Below are positions 1 to 9,556 of a DNA stretch of 64,000 nucleotides, in pieces. The position numbers and the translations under genes were made by a program. The stretch covers positions 62,001-126,000 of the forward strand of contig JAXHMA010000004.1 of assembly GCA_034521835.1 (NCBI GenBank), in the 5' to 3' direction. The notes beneath the pieces are model-generated. The model searched no databases. It was not told the origin of the DNA and saw only the letters and a list, made by a program, of their open reading frames with translations. The first letter of the stretch is position 1, and each line of letters begins with the position of its first letter. The DNA is from JAMQKA01 sp034521835. GTDB taxonomy: Bacteria > Bacteroidota > Rhodothermia > Balneolales > Balneolaceae.

Positions 1-2
1 AG

Positions 3-614
3 GTCGTGAAGATAGTCGAAAACCAGTGCAACTCGTTCTGCATCCGGGCCAAACGAAGCCCGGCCATGGAACAGCAGGTCGGGGCCCTGCCCGAAGACGA
101 CTGGAAATCCGTCGCCATCAGCGGCCAGCCTATGGATGTGGCCGAACTTTCCGGGTGGCGCCCCTTTGGCGGAGACCGCGCCTACCGGTTGGTCCTCAGC
201 CGGATCAAACGGGCCGACGGGCAGGCCGACATCTTCAGCGGCGGAGCCTACACCTGGCGGGCGATCCTTACCGACGAGCAGGAGGCCGCCGAAGAAGTCG
301 TGGCCTTCTACAACGGGCGCGGGGCCAGTGAGCGGCTGTTTGATGTGATGGGCAACGATTTTGGCTGGTCGAAACTGCCCTGCTCGCTGCTGTCTCATAA
401 TACGGCCTTTATGATCCTGACCGGGATCATTGCTAATTTTTACCGATATCTGATCGAACGATACGCCCAACAACTTTCTTGGCTACAGCCTACTTTCCGG
501 CTCAAGAAGTTTATCTTCCGCTTCATCAGCGTCCCCGCCAAGTGGATCAGGACCGGCCGGCGTGCTGTGCTCAAACTCTACACCGACAAGGATTACAGCC
601 CCCTGCTGGCCTAG
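3..614 (+). CDS. IS1380-type transposase, C-terminal part (partial at left edge)
   Basis: C-terminal part of a DDE transposase; the reading frame is open to the window edge, so the start and left end of the element are missing. The stretch Y-N-G-R-G-A-S-E near residue 102 matches the Y(2)R(3)E signature around the catalytic glutamate of IS4/IS1380-type enzymes. The following NDFGWSKLPCS and the Phe/Tyr-rich tail resemble the IS1380 family from Bacteroidota. The DNA is clearly richer in G+C than the gene that follows, as expected for a recent arrival. The terminal repeat should lie in 615-700, but with one end missing I cannot place it. Family assignment is from recall of motif patterns; membership in the DDE group is firm. 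Confidence 0.75.
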   Translation, partial: VVKIVENQCNSFCIRAKRSPAMEQQVGALPEDDWKSVAISGQPMDVAELSGWRPFGGDRAYRLVLSRIKRADGQADIFSGGAYTWRAILTDEQEAAEEVVAFYNGRGASERLFDVMGNDFGWSKLPCSLLSHNTAFMILTGIIANFYRYLIERYAQQLSWLQPTFRLKKFIFRFISVPAKWIRTGRRAVLKLYTDKDYSPLLA

Positions 615-822
615 CCCCCCCTCTCGGAGCCACAAATGTATGGAAGCGGAATATCAGTCTATCGGGCGAGGTGTGCAGTACGAGCCGGTAAAACAGGGTA
701 AAAAGAGCCTTCGGTTCCCATGACATTCGAACATTTGCCTACATCTGCTGCTCAATGATTGCTGATATTGGTCACTTAAAAGTAAATCAGATGCGCATAC
801 CCTCCGGTAAAATAATTATCCT

Positions 823-2880
823 ATGCAAGTAAAAAGCCTGCGGATTTTAGGTAAAATCATTTTTGTTGGCAACGGACGAGTTGGAAAGACTTCCATAGCT
901 AAACGATTGCGGTTGGGAATATATAACAAAGACGAAGATTCGACCCATGGAATTCGCATCATACCCTGGAAGTTGAAACTAAATCAAGAAACAGGTACCA
1001 GCTCGGGAGAAACCATAGCTCTGAACATGTGGGATTTCGGCGGGCAGGATATTTACCACGCCACGCACCGCTTTTTTATGACCTACCGGGCTCTTTATGT
1101 GCTGGTTTGGGATTGCAGAACAGAAGAGAAGATGGAGAAGGAACCGGAGAAATTTATGCCTTACCAGTATTGGCTGGACAAAATTCGCTCTTTGAGTGGT
1201 AACAGCCCAATACTATTAGTTCAAAATAAAATCGACAAGAAAAAATGCGGCGTTGACAAACAGAATCAGCTTCAGGGACGAATACAATGTCCAGGAATTT
1301 TTAAGTGTGAGTGCTGAGGATAATATTAAGATTAACACGTTAAAAAATGAAATACGCCGACAACTGGCCTCTCATCCGACGCTATCAGGAATGATTGGGA
1401 TAGAAATCCCAATATCCTGGCAAGAGATCCGCATAAAGCTGAAACAATTAAAAGATGAATTTGACCAGCATGAACTAAGCAAACCTGATTACACAAGGCT
1501 CTGTACTGAAGAAGGTATAGATGAGAAGTCTTCCGGAGTTTTATTGGAATACATGCATGTAACGGGTGATGTATTTTTCTATACTGAATCTGAGCGTCTT
1601 AACGACACCATCATTATTGATCCCAAATGGGCATTGGACCGTATTTATGAATTGCTTGACGATGAAATTGCAGCATCAGGCAAAAATAGTCCGGGTGAAT
1701 TTACGATAAACCGTGTTCACCAAAAACTGGAGCGATTCAGCGAAGATAAACGCCTTGACATCCTGGAGCTTTTAAAAAAGTTTGAACTTATTTTCGAAAA
1801 GCCAGAGGACCCCGAAACTTTTATAGCCCCGCAATACCTGCCAGAGAAGCCTGACCAAGCAAAATTCAACAATTTATGGGACAGTAACGAAGATCCCATT
1901 CTTGTTTATAAATATCCGAAGTATGTGCATCCTAGTATTATGGTACAGTTTATGTCTCGCTTTGGTGAATTTTCGGAACCACTGAACTACTGGAAAAATG
2001 GTATTATCCTACGGAAGAACGGTGTTCGGGTACTGGTTGAACACCCCAAAAATAGTCTAAAAGTCACCGTGACCGTTGAAAAAAGGAACTTCTGCCCCAT
2101 ACGGATCTAGTAGAAAAGATTTACGAGTCCTTAAGGAGAATCAACTGGAATGCCGGGGTCAAAGAGCAGATCCCGTATCGAAAAGAAGAATCAAGTGAAC
2201 TGCACTATTTTAAGCTTGATGAAACCCTACAACAACTGGAGTCTGGCCAGCGAACGGTTGAAGGACCTGCCCCGGAATATGAGCAGATCGAAATCAGACC
2301 ACTGCTGGAGGGGATTGTTGCATTGCCTGAGATGGAAGAAGATTTAGAACAAGACACCGATAACCAATCGGTTACCCGTGATTATCTCGATAAAAAATTT
2401 AAAAAGACACAATCCCTTACCCGAAAACAGCACGAAAAAACAAGGTCAACTATCAAAAATGATCTGGAAAAATTGCAGTCAACTATTCTAAATAAGTTTG
2501 ATGAAAGCCACAGGCAACTCATCGAAGAACTGACCAGCCAGATGGATGTAAACAGGCTTGTCATGCTGGAAAAAATCTATGCTACTGTCGAAGAAATTTC
2601 AGTAAATGAGACTGAAAAGTTTTTAACGGCAACCCAACAACTTTTAGAAAATGCTGAGCTACCCAATAAAGCTAAGGTAAAAGAGAAAATAAATGATCCA
2701 AAAATAAATGCTAACGCGAAACTAAAGATAGCTATCCCTGTTTGGAGCCTTGTAAACTTCGAAGCAGAAGCGGGTGTGGAATGGGAAGAATCCATCCCCA
2801 AACTCTGGGAAAAGTTTAAAGATTTCTTCAAAGAAGGATACAAAAATGCCGGCCCCACCTTGCGCGGTTTGAATAAATAA
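823..2880 (+). CDS. Roc-COR (Roco family) GTPase with C-terminal coiled coil, two frameshifts
   Basis: Read as one gene: frame 1 from 823, frame 2 from about 1230 to 2080, then frame 1 again to the stop at 2880. The first segment has a Ras-like G domain: P-loop GNGRVGKTS, G3 DFGGQDIYH and G4 NKID; frame 2 supplies the G5-like VSAED. A COR-like region follows (about residues 190-430). After the second frame change comes a roughly 185-residue Lys/Glu-rich tail predicted to be coiled coil. Both frame changes fall at runs of six A (about 1230 and 2079-2084) and restore each other, so an assembly indel pair is likely. Roco proteins usually carry leucine-rich repeats before Roc; here only about 10 residues precede the P-loop and a stop lies at 808-810, so the repeats are absent or were lost near the upstream IS. 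Ligand and output are unknown. Confidence 0.75.
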
Positions 2881-3144
2881 CAATGCTTCACAGATCAAAA
2901 TACAAACAGGTACAGCAGCAGTAGCAAAAAGGGAATTGCAAATATGAGTCCACCCTCCCAGTGGCTATTGTTAGTCATCGTTCTCTCCGTTTTGGGTTCC
3001 AAGTAGATGATACTGTCTTTTCTACTGTTTGTTGCAACAGGCTATATCACAGCATCTAACTTTGTGGCACAACTCCAAAAAGCAGTATCCATATTTTTCT
3101 CTCAGATTCCGAGTCTATGAATCACTAACACCCTTAAAAACTGT

Positions 3145-4683
3145 TTAACCCAGCCAGCCTTCACGGTCCAGGCTGCGGTATTGGATCGCCTCGGCTACAT
3201 GATTTGAGCGTATCGACTCGGAATGCTCCAGGTCCGCAATAGTTCGGGACACCTTGAGGATGCGATCATACGCGCGGGCCGAGAGCCCTAATGATGTAAT
3301 AGCTTTTTTGAGCATCTGGGAACTGGTCTCATCCAGCTTGCAGATTTTGCGCACCGTCTTCGTATTCATCTGGGCGTTGCAGTACACCCCCTTCATCCCC
3401 AGAAACCGCTGGGTTTGTACTTCCCGCGCCTGGATCACGCGTTCACGGATTTTATCGGAGGATTCGCCCTTCGATTTGCTGGAAAGCTCTTCGTAACTCA
3501 CTTTTTGAACCTCTATATGCAGGTCGATACGATCAAGCATCGGGCCGCTTATTTTACTCAGGTAGCGCTGCATCTGTGCCGGGGTAGCACCAGCGGGATC
3601 GGCGGCATCGTACCAGTCCCCGGTGGGGGAGGGATTCATGGAGGCTACCAGCATGATGCGGCTCGGGTAGCTCACGCTCATGCGCGCCCGGGAGATGCTA
3701 ACATTGCCATCCTCCAGGGGCTGGCGCATCACCTCCAGCGCGCTGCGTTTGAATTCAGGAAGTTCATCCAAAAAGAGCACGCCGTTGTGGGCCATCGAAA
3801 TTTCGCCCGGCATGGGAATGCTACCGCCCCCGACCAGAGCCACGTCCGACACAGTGTGATGCGGCGAACGGAAGGGGCGCTGCGTTACCAACGCTTTACC
3901 GGAAGGCAAAAGGCCAGAAACGGAATGAATCTTTGTCGTCTCCAGGGCTTCGTCAAGTGTAAGCGGAGGCAAAATGGTGGGCAGCCGACGCGCCATCATC
4001 GTTTTGCCGGAGCCGGGCGGGCCTACCATAATCGCGTTATGTCCCCCTGCGGCTGAAACTTCCAGGGCGCGCTTCACATTTTCCTGGCCGCGCACATCAC
4101 TAAAGTCGAGTATTTCCATCTGTCCATTGCGACTGAACATCTTATCAATATCTACCTGGAGCGGTGATCCCACATCATCTTCCAGCCAATTCATTACGTC
4201 AATCACCTTATCGAATGCGTAGACATTGATGCCCTCCACCACCGCAGCCTCAGGACCGTTTTCGGCTGGCACGATGATATTCTCCATCCCCTGTTTTTGT
4301 GCTTCCACGGCAACGGGAAGCACGCCTTTTATGGGGCGCAGCTTGCCATCGAGGGCCAGCTCCCCGACAATCATGGTGGAATCCAGCTTGTCGGTTTTTA
4401 ACTGGCGGGAAACGTTCAGCAGGCTGACGGCGATCGGCAGGTCAAACGCGCTGCCCTCTTTGGGAAGGTCAGCCGGGGCCAGGTTTACGGTTACACGACC
4501 GCGCGGAAAACTGGCCTCCGAGTTGCTCAGTGCCGCTTCGATCCTATCGCTAGATTCACTCACCGCCCGGTCCGGCAGCCCCACCAAAAAATACTTGGGC
4601 ATCCCCGATGACATGTTTGTTTCAACTTCAATAATTTTGGCATCAACACCGATAGTAGCCGCACTGTAAACGCGTGAAAGCAT
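3145..4683 (-). CDS. YifB/ComM family Mg-chelatase-like AAA+ ATPase
   Basis: Intact 512-residue protein of normal family length. The N-terminal third is the ribosomal-S5-domain-2-like/ChlI fold typical of the family (GLPDRAVSESSDRIEAAL). The centre is an AAA+ module with Walker A GPPGSGKT, Walker B VLFLDELPEF and an SPHHT/VGGGS segment. The C-terminus is the Mg-chelatase C domain with the GLSARAYDRILKVSRT signature. Family members (ComM in Haemophilus) are hexameric helicases that promote branch migration during natural transformation; that role is family knowledge, not visible here. It stands alone, with its promoter presumably in the short gap shared with the divergent gene at 4789. Confidence 0.93.
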   Translation of the reverse strand: MLSRVYSAATIGVDAKIIEVETNMSSGMPKYFLVGLPDRAVSESSDRIEAALSNSEASFPRGRVTVNLAPADLPKEGSAFDLPIAVSLLNVSRQLKTDKLDSTMIVGELALDGKLRPIKGVLPVAVEAQKQGMENIIVPAENGPEAAVVEGINVYAFDKVIDVMNWLEDDVGSPLQVDIDKMFSRNGQMEILDFSDVRGQENVKRALEVSAAGGHNAIMVGPPGSGKTMMARRLPTILPPLTLDEALETTKIHSVSGLLPSGKALVTQRPFRSPHHTVSDVALVGGGSIPMPGEISMAHNGVLFLDELPEFKRSALEVMRQPLEDGNVSISRARMSVSYPSRIMLVASMNPSPTGDWYDAADPAGATPAQMQRYLSKISGPMLDRIDLHIEVQKVSYEELSSKSKGESSDKIRERVIQAREVQTQRFLGMKGVYCNAQMNTKTVRKICKLDETSSQMLKKAITSLGLSARAYDRILKVSRTIADLEHSESIRSNHVAEAIQYRSLDREGWLG

Positions 4684-4788
4684 ATGTCTCCAATGAATCT
4701 TTACTGTTTCTTTTACGTATTAGACCATTGAAAAGAACAATCCTTACAAAATTGATCCGATTATCTTAGAACTGGAGTTTAAAATCGC

Positions 4789-5256
4789 ATGGAAAACGAA
4801 ATTATGACCCGATCCGAATCCCAGAAGACTTTCACAGAAGAAATTAAAGGTACCGCCTCTCAAATCATCAAACAGATTAGAAGACTGATCAAGGAAGGTA
4901 ATGCCCGTAGGCTGATCATCCAGAACAAGAAAGGAAAAGTGTTGTTTCAAACGCAGTTAACCGCCGGAGTAGCGGGCACAGCTCTAGTAACGGCAATGGC
5001 CCCGGTAGTTTCTGCCATCAGCATGTTTGCACTTTTTATGAATGATGTAAAAATCATCGTAGAGCGCTATCCCGATGATGAGATGGATGAAGATGAGTAC
5101 GAGGTGGATGACGCCGAGGTTGTCATTGATATAGAAGAGGAGGATGAAGAGACGGAATCAGAGGCAGCAGAGAGTGCGGAATCGACTCCTGATGATGAGA
5201 AAACCGAAAAAACGGTGGGCAAGAAAGAGAATGGAGATGAAGACAGTGAACAATGA
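4789..5256 (+). CDS. DUF4342 domain protein with long acidic tail
   Basis: A 155-residue protein. Residues about 10-95 match the DUF4342 pattern: a helical start (FTEEIKGTASQIIKQIRRLI), then KEGNARRLIIQNKKGKVL and a hydrophobic hairpin-like segment (TAGVAGTALVTAMAPVVSA). The last 60 residues are almost entirely Glu, Asp, Ser and Thr, which is unusually long for this small family. Some relatives pair DUF4342 with a UBA-like helix; none is evident here. The function is unknown. ATG codons at 4789 and 4804 are both possible; GGAG near 4770 favours the first. The gene converges on trxB across a hairpin at 5266-5313. Confidence 0.75.
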   Translation: MENEIMTRSESQKTFTEEIKGTASQIIKQIRRLIKEGNARRLIIQNKKGKVLFQTQLTAGVAGTALVTAMAPVVSAISMFALFMNDVKIIVERYPDDEMDEDEYEVDDAEVVIDIEEEDEETESEAAESAESTPDDEKTEKTVGKKENGDEDSEQ

Positions 5257-5265
5257 TCAAGGGGA

Positions 5266-5313
5266 CAATGAGCAACTAGTCTTGAGGAGCCCTCTACAAG
5301 ATGTTGCTCATTG
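5266..5313. terminator. Hairpin between convergent DUF4342 gene and trxB
   Basis: Perfect 11-bp inverted repeat CAATGAGCAAC / GTTGCTCATTG around a 26-nt loop that contains a smaller GAGG/CCTC stem. It sits between two convergent genes, which suits a bidirectional terminator, though no strong T-run follows on the plus strand. Confidence 0.5.
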
Positions 5314-5343
5314 AAATACTTGACTTTAAAAATTGCTTATAGG

Positions 5344-6324
5344 TTACTTCCAGTGGTCTTCGGCGATCGCCTTTTCACTGACCTCCTGCTCACCTAAATA
5401 TCGTTCGGCATCCAGCGCGGCTCGACAACCGGTCCCCGCGGCAGTAACCGCCTGCCGGTAGACCGGGTCCATCGCGTCGCCAGAGGCAAAAATACCTTCC
5501 ATATTTGTTTCTGTGGATTGGCCTTTTGTTTGAATATAGCCGACATCGTCCATATCAAGCACGCCTTTAAAAAGATCGGTGTTCGGTTTGTGACCGATGG
5601 CGATAAAGACGCCGGTTACATCCTCCAGGGTAGTGATCTCTTTCGTTTCATTGTTGATCACTTTCACACCGTCTACCACCTCGTCGCCCAAAACTTCCTG
5701 GAGTTCGGTATCCCACATGAACTCAATTTTGTCGTTCGCAAAAGCGCGATTCTGCATCGCTTTTGATGCGCGCAGTTCCTGCCGGCGGTGGAGCACTGTT
5801 ACCTTATCGGCAAATTTAGTCAAATAAGTCGCCTCTTCCATGGCTGTGTCTCCACCGCCAACAATAATCACATGCTCATTACGGAAAAAAGCACCGTCAC
5901 AGGTTGCACATGCTGAAACGCCCTTACCACGGAGCTCCTGCTCGCTTTCAAGTCCCAGCCATTTGGCAGAAGCTCCTGTTGAAACTATAATAGATTTTGC
6001 ATAGAGATCGGTTTCTTCATCCACCGTCAACTTGTAAGGTCTTTTGCCGAATTCTACATTGGTGACCATTCCATAGCGACAGTCAGCACCAAAACGCTTG
6101 GCCTGCTCCCGGAAGTCTTCCATCATTTTAGGACCTAAAACGCCCTCCGGGTAGCCGGGATAATTCTCCACATCGGTGGTCTGGATCAGCTGTCCGCCGG
6201 GTTCGGGCCCTTCAAAAACCAGCGGTTCAAGATCGGCCCGCGCTGCATAGAGCGCGGCTGTAAGTCCTGCTGGTCCACTCCCAATAATTACTACATCAAA
6301 TGTTTTTCCTGTCAAATCTTCCAT
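5344..6324 (-). CDS. trxB: Thioredoxin reductase
   Basis: Flavoprotein that passes electrons from NADPH to thioredoxin. The FAD site GSGPAGL lies near the start, the redox-active CATC (in SACATCDGAFF) in the middle, the NADPH site VGGGDTAMEEA follows, and the C-terminal FAD motif GIFASGDAMD is present. A longer reading starts at 6354, but the ATG at 6324 is preferred: it is preceded by AGATAGGA, and the extra ten residues (rich in Ile and Lys) are not typical. About 326 residues, normal length, intact. It is transcribed away from the pnt operon, another NADPH-related locus. Confidence 0.95.
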   Translation of the reverse strand: MEDLTGKTFDVVIIGSGPAGLTAALYAARADLEPLVFEGPEPGGQLIQTTDVENYPGYPEGVLGPKMMEDFREQAKRFGADCRYGMVTNVEFGKRPYKLTVDEETDLYAKSIIVSTGASAKWLGLESEQELRGKGVSACATCDGAFFRNEHVIIVGGGDTAMEEATYLTKFADKVTVLHRRQELRASKAMQNRAFANDKIEFMWDTELQEVLGDEVVDGVKVINNETKEITTLEDVTGVFIAIGHKPNTDLFKGVLDMDDVGYIQTKGQSTETNMEGIFASGDAMDPVYRQAVTAAGTGCRAALDAERYLGEQEVSEKAIAEDHWK

Positions 6325-6532
6325 TATTCCTATCTTTATTTTTATTTCATTCAATAATACAAAAAATAACCCTCACCATTGAGTCGATATTTTCTATAGA
6401 TTCTATAGTATTTTTCAATATTTTAGGGTGCAAAATTGATTTGAAGGTCTTAGTTTTACATCGATTTGCATTTCGTCCAATTCCTTTATTATATATGTTC
6501 CAAGTTTTTAACTGACAGTTGGAGGGTTCATA

Positions 6533-7672
6533 TTGATTATTGCCGTACCAAAAGAAACGGGAAATTTAGAAAAACGAGTTGCTCTCATTCCGGAAACGGC
6601 CAAGCAACTGATAGACAAGGATTTTGAAGTTTGGATTGAAAAAGACGCCGGTGATGCGTCTAACTTTGTCAATTCAGCTTATGAAGAAGCTGGAGCCCAA
6701 ATTATTGACGATCGTAACAAGCTTTTTGCTGAAGCAGATCTACTGCTGAGCATTCTTACCCCTCCGGAAAAGGATCGGAAGCATCTTAAAAAAGGCAGTG
6801 TTCTTGTCTGCTTTTTGTGGGCTTTACAAAACCGGGATATTGTGGAAGAGCTTAAAACCCAGGGGGTTACCTCCTTGGGGATGGATGCCATTCCGCGAAT
6901 TTCGCGCGCACAGAGTATGGATGCGCTCTCCTCTATGAGTTCCATTGCCGGGTATAAAGCAGCCCTGATCGGGGCCAATGAGCTGGACCGTTACCTGCCT
7001 ATGATGATGACCGCGGCTGGAACCATTGCTCCTGCCAAAGTACTGGTACTCGGTGCGGGTGTTGCCGGGCTGCAAGCTATTGCCACCACCAAGCGACTCG
7101 GAGCACGCGTGGAAGCGTTTGATATTCGCCCGGAAGTGAAGGAACAGGTAGAAAGTCTCGGGGGCAGTTTTGTTGAGGTTCCTGATGTTGGTGAAGACAC
7201 CCAGTCCGATAGCGGTTACGCCAAAGAGCTTTCGGAAGATAAACAGGAACGGCAACGGCAGGTAATTCATGAGCATGCCAAGAAATCAGATATCATCATT
7301 ACCACAGCTTTGATTCCAGGCAGGCCGGCTCCTCTGCTCATAACTAAAGAGATGGTGCAGGATATGCATCCGGGTGCTGTAGTTGTAGACCTCGCCGCCG
7401 AACAGGGCGGAAACTGCGAAGTGACCGAGCCGGGTGAGACTATCGTATCCAACAGCGGAGTTAAAATTTTAGGGCCGCTGGATCTGCCCAGCCAGCTTGC
7501 CTATCACGCAAGCAAGCTCTATTCCAAAAACATGATAGCTCTTCTGGATCATCTTATTAACGAAGAGGAGGGAAAGCTCAACTTCGATTTTGAAGATGAA
7601 ATTACGCTCAAAACGACGATTACTCACAACGGGGAAATAATCAGCCCAATGCTGAAGGACGACGAATCCTAA
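6533..7672 (+). CDS. pntA: NAD(P) transhydrogenase alpha subunit, part 1 (domain I)
   Basis: NAD(H)-binding, peripheral domain I of the proton-translocating transhydrogenase. It belongs to the alanine dehydrogenase/PNT superfamily: N-terminal MIIAVPKETGNLEKRVALIPE, RAQSMDALSSMS, and the Rossmann segment VLVLGAGVAGLQA. At 379 residues it is the length of the separate PntAA subunit found where the alpha chain is split in two. Translation begins at TTG 6533, supported by GGAGGG ten bases upstream and by the fit of the N-terminus to the family. It is first in a three-gene operon with 7772 and 8059. The enzyme couples proton re-entry to NADPH formation. Confidence 0.94.
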   Translation: MIIAVPKETGNLEKRVALIPETAKQLIDKDFEVWIEKDAGDASNFVNSAYEEAGAQIIDDRNKLFAEADLLLSILTPPEKDRKHLKKGSVLVCFLWALQNRDIVEELKTQGVTSLGMDAIPRISRAQSMDALSSMSSIAGYKAALIGANELDRYLPMMMTAAGTIAPAKVLVLGAGVAGLQAIATTKRLGARVEAFDIRPEVKEQVESLGGSFVEVPDVGEDTQSDSGYAKELSEDKQERQRQVIHEHAKKSDIIITTALIPGRPAPLLITKEMVQDMHPGAVVVDLAAEQGGNCEVTEPGETIVSNSGVKILGPLDLPSQLAYHASKLYSKNMIALLDHLINEEEGKLNFDFEDEITLKTTITHNGEIISPMLKDDES

Positions 7673-7771
7673 ATTACAGAACTCTGACCTTCGATTGTTG
7701 AAGCAGCTTGTTTCGGCAGTCGAATTTCCTACGATCATTTGATCATTATTCTTCATACTAATTAAATTTCT

Positions 7772-8059
7772 ATGTCTGGATTAATTTTTAATCTATTTAT
7801 TTTTGTGCTCGCATCTTTTGTGGGCTTTGAACTTATCGCAAAAGTGCCTCCCACGTTACACACACCGCTAATGTCCGGGGCCAACGCTATATCCGGTATT
7901 ACCATTATCGGTGCGCTGACAGTTGCTGGTAATATCGGCGGTGGATACGCTCATATTATTGGTATGATGGCTATCATTTTTGCTACTATCAACGTGGTGG
8001 GCGGTTTTATGGTAACTGACCGCATGCTGGAGATGTTCAAAAAAAAGGAGGATAACTGA
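7772..8059 (+). CDS. NAD(P) transhydrogenase alpha subunit, part 2 (membrane segment)
   Basis: A 95-residue, three-helix membrane subunit (PntAB type) holding the part of domain II that belongs to the alpha chain. The conserved family pattern LHTPLMSGANAISGI lies at residues about 30-44, followed by two glycine-rich transmembrane helices. It follows part 1 by about 100 bases and overlaps pntB by one base (TGATG), so the two membrane subunits are translationally coupled. Together they form the proton channel. Confidence 0.93.
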   Translation: MSGLIFNLFIFVLASFVGFELIAKVPPTLHTPLMSGANAISGITIIGALTVAGNIGGGYAHIIGMMAIIFATINVVGGFMVTDRMLEMFKKKEDN

Positions 8060-9486
8060 TGAGTCAGTTTTTACCGCAAGTCATTCAAAGCATTCTGCCC
8101 GATCTCATCCAATTACTCTACCTGGTTGCAATGTCGTTTTTTATTATCGGCATCAAACGTCTGGGCTCCCCTGCTACGGCTCGCTCAGGTAACCAGATGG
8201 CTGCATTTGGCATGCTTATGGGCGTTATTGTAACCCTTTTCGATCAGCAGATTCTCACTTTCGAATATATTATTGCCGGTGTTTTGATTGGTGGTATAAT
8301 TGGGGCCGTGGCAGCCAAGAAAGTCGAAATGACAGCGATGCCAGAAATGGTTGCTATTTTCAATGGTTTTGGTGGAGGTGCTTCAGCACTGGTAGCCTGG
8401 GGAGAATTTTCGAAGGCTACAGATCTTACTGTTTTTGGCGGGCAGGACCTGGTCACCATCGGGTTAAGTATATTGATTGGCTCCATCACCTTCACCGGAA
8501 GTTTCATCGCATTTGGCAAGCTGAAAGGATTTATCGACGGTGGACAGATCGCCTTTCCGGGTCAAAACTATTTCAACCTGTTTGTAACAGTAGGTACGCT
8601 TGGGCTTGTCGGCTGGTTTGCCTTTGACCCAACAAACCTGCTGGCATTCTGGCTTATTTTTGGGATAGCATTGCTTCTGGGCGTATTGACGGTTCTTCCT
8701 ATTGGCGGTGCAGATATGCCGGTGGTAATTTCCCTGCTTAACTCCTATTCCGGTATTGCTGCCTCTATGGCCGGATTTGTTATTGACAACAACCTGCTGA
8801 TTATTTCTGGTGCACTGGTTGGGGCGGCTGGACTCATCCTCACCAACATCATGTGTAAGGCGATGAACCGAACCCTCCGCAACGTGCTGTTTGGCGCGTT
8901 CGGCGGCGACGGCGACTCATCGAGTGGTGGTGGACCTGCATCAGACATTGATAAAACGGTTCGAGAAACCATGCCGGAAGATGTGGCCCTGCAAACGGCC
9001 TACGCCGACAAGGTCATTATTGTACCTGGTTACGGACTGGCTGTAGCTCAAGCACAACACATTCTAAAAGAGGTGGCAGATACGCTTGAATCTAAGGGCG
9101 TAGAAGTAAAATATGGTATTCATCCGGTTGCGGGACGTATGCCTGGCCACATGAACGTATTGCTTGCCGAGGCAGACGTACCCTACGACCAGCTCTATGA
9201 TATGGAACAGATCAATCCAGAATTTAAATCAACGGACGTGGTGCTGATTATCGGCGCCAATGACGTAGTGAATCCGGTGGCTAAGACTGAGCCTGGCAGT
9301 CCTATTTATGGCATGCCTATTATGAATGTAGATGAGGCCGACCGAACCATCGTCTTCAAGCGTAGTCTCTCCCCCGGTTATGCAGGCATTGACAACCCGT
9401 TATTCTACAAGGAGAGTAACCAGATGTTTTTTGGAGATGCAAAGAAAACGCTTCAAGCACTCTCTCAAGCTCTTGCCGATGTATAA
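8059..9486 (+). CDS. pntB: NAD(P) transhydrogenase beta subunit
   Basis: A 475-residue subunit. The N-terminal two thirds are membrane helices (domain II; GADMPVVISLLNSYSGIAA is a family hallmark). The C-terminal domain III binds NADP(H): VIIVPGYGLAVAQAQH, YGIHPVAGRMPGHMNVLLAEA and IIGANDVVNPVAK are all classical. Intact and of normal length. Starts within the stop codon of the preceding gene. With pntA1 and pntA2 it completes a full transhydrogenase, a likely main NADPH source of the cell. Confidence 0.96.
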   Translation: MSQFLPQVIQSILPDLIQLLYLVAMSFFIIGIKRLGSPATARSGNQMAAFGMLMGVIVTLFDQQILTFEYIIAGVLIGGIIGAVAAKKVEMTAMPEMVAIFNGFGGGASALVAWGEFSKATDLTVFGGQDLVTIGLSILIGSITFTGSFIAFGKLKGFIDGGQIAFPGQNYFNLFVTVGTLGLVGWFAFDPTNLLAFWLIFGIALLLGVLTVLPIGGADMPVVISLLNSYSGIAASMAGFVIDNNLLIISGALVGAAGLILTNIMCKAMNRTLRNVLFGAFGGDGDSSSGGGPASDIDKTVRETMPEDVALQTAYADKVIIVPGYGLAVAQAQHILKEVADTLESKGVEVKYGIHPVAGRMPGHMNVLLAEADVPYDQLYDMEQINPEFKSTDVVLIIGANDVVNPVAKTEPGSPIYGMPIMNVDEADRTIVFKRSLSPGYAGIDNPLFYKESNQMFFGDAKKTLQALSQALADV

Positions 9487-9496
9487 ATTTCAACGT

Positions 9497-9556
9497 GAAG
9501 GTTGCAGGATGAACTTAATTTTATCCTGACAGGGCATCCTGCCACCTTCAATTTTT
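9497..9556. terminator. Bidirectional terminator between pntB and MFS gene
   Basis: GAAGGTTGCAGGATG (9497-9511) pairs with CATCCTGCCACCTTC (9535-9549) at 14 of 15 positions, followed by ATTTTT on the plus strand. It lies exactly between two convergent genes. Confidence 0.75.

Noticed and set aside
2071..2100. Programmed -1 frameshift at an A6G run in the Roco gene
   Set aside because: The zero-frame codons are GAA AAA AGG, which do not fit the X XXY YYZ slippery pattern well, and the upstream change needs the opposite direction. A paired indel is simpler.
3415..4056. Plus-strand frame opposite yifB (213 codons)
   Set aside because: Lies wholly within the clearly coding minus-strand yifB; the translation shows no domain pattern.
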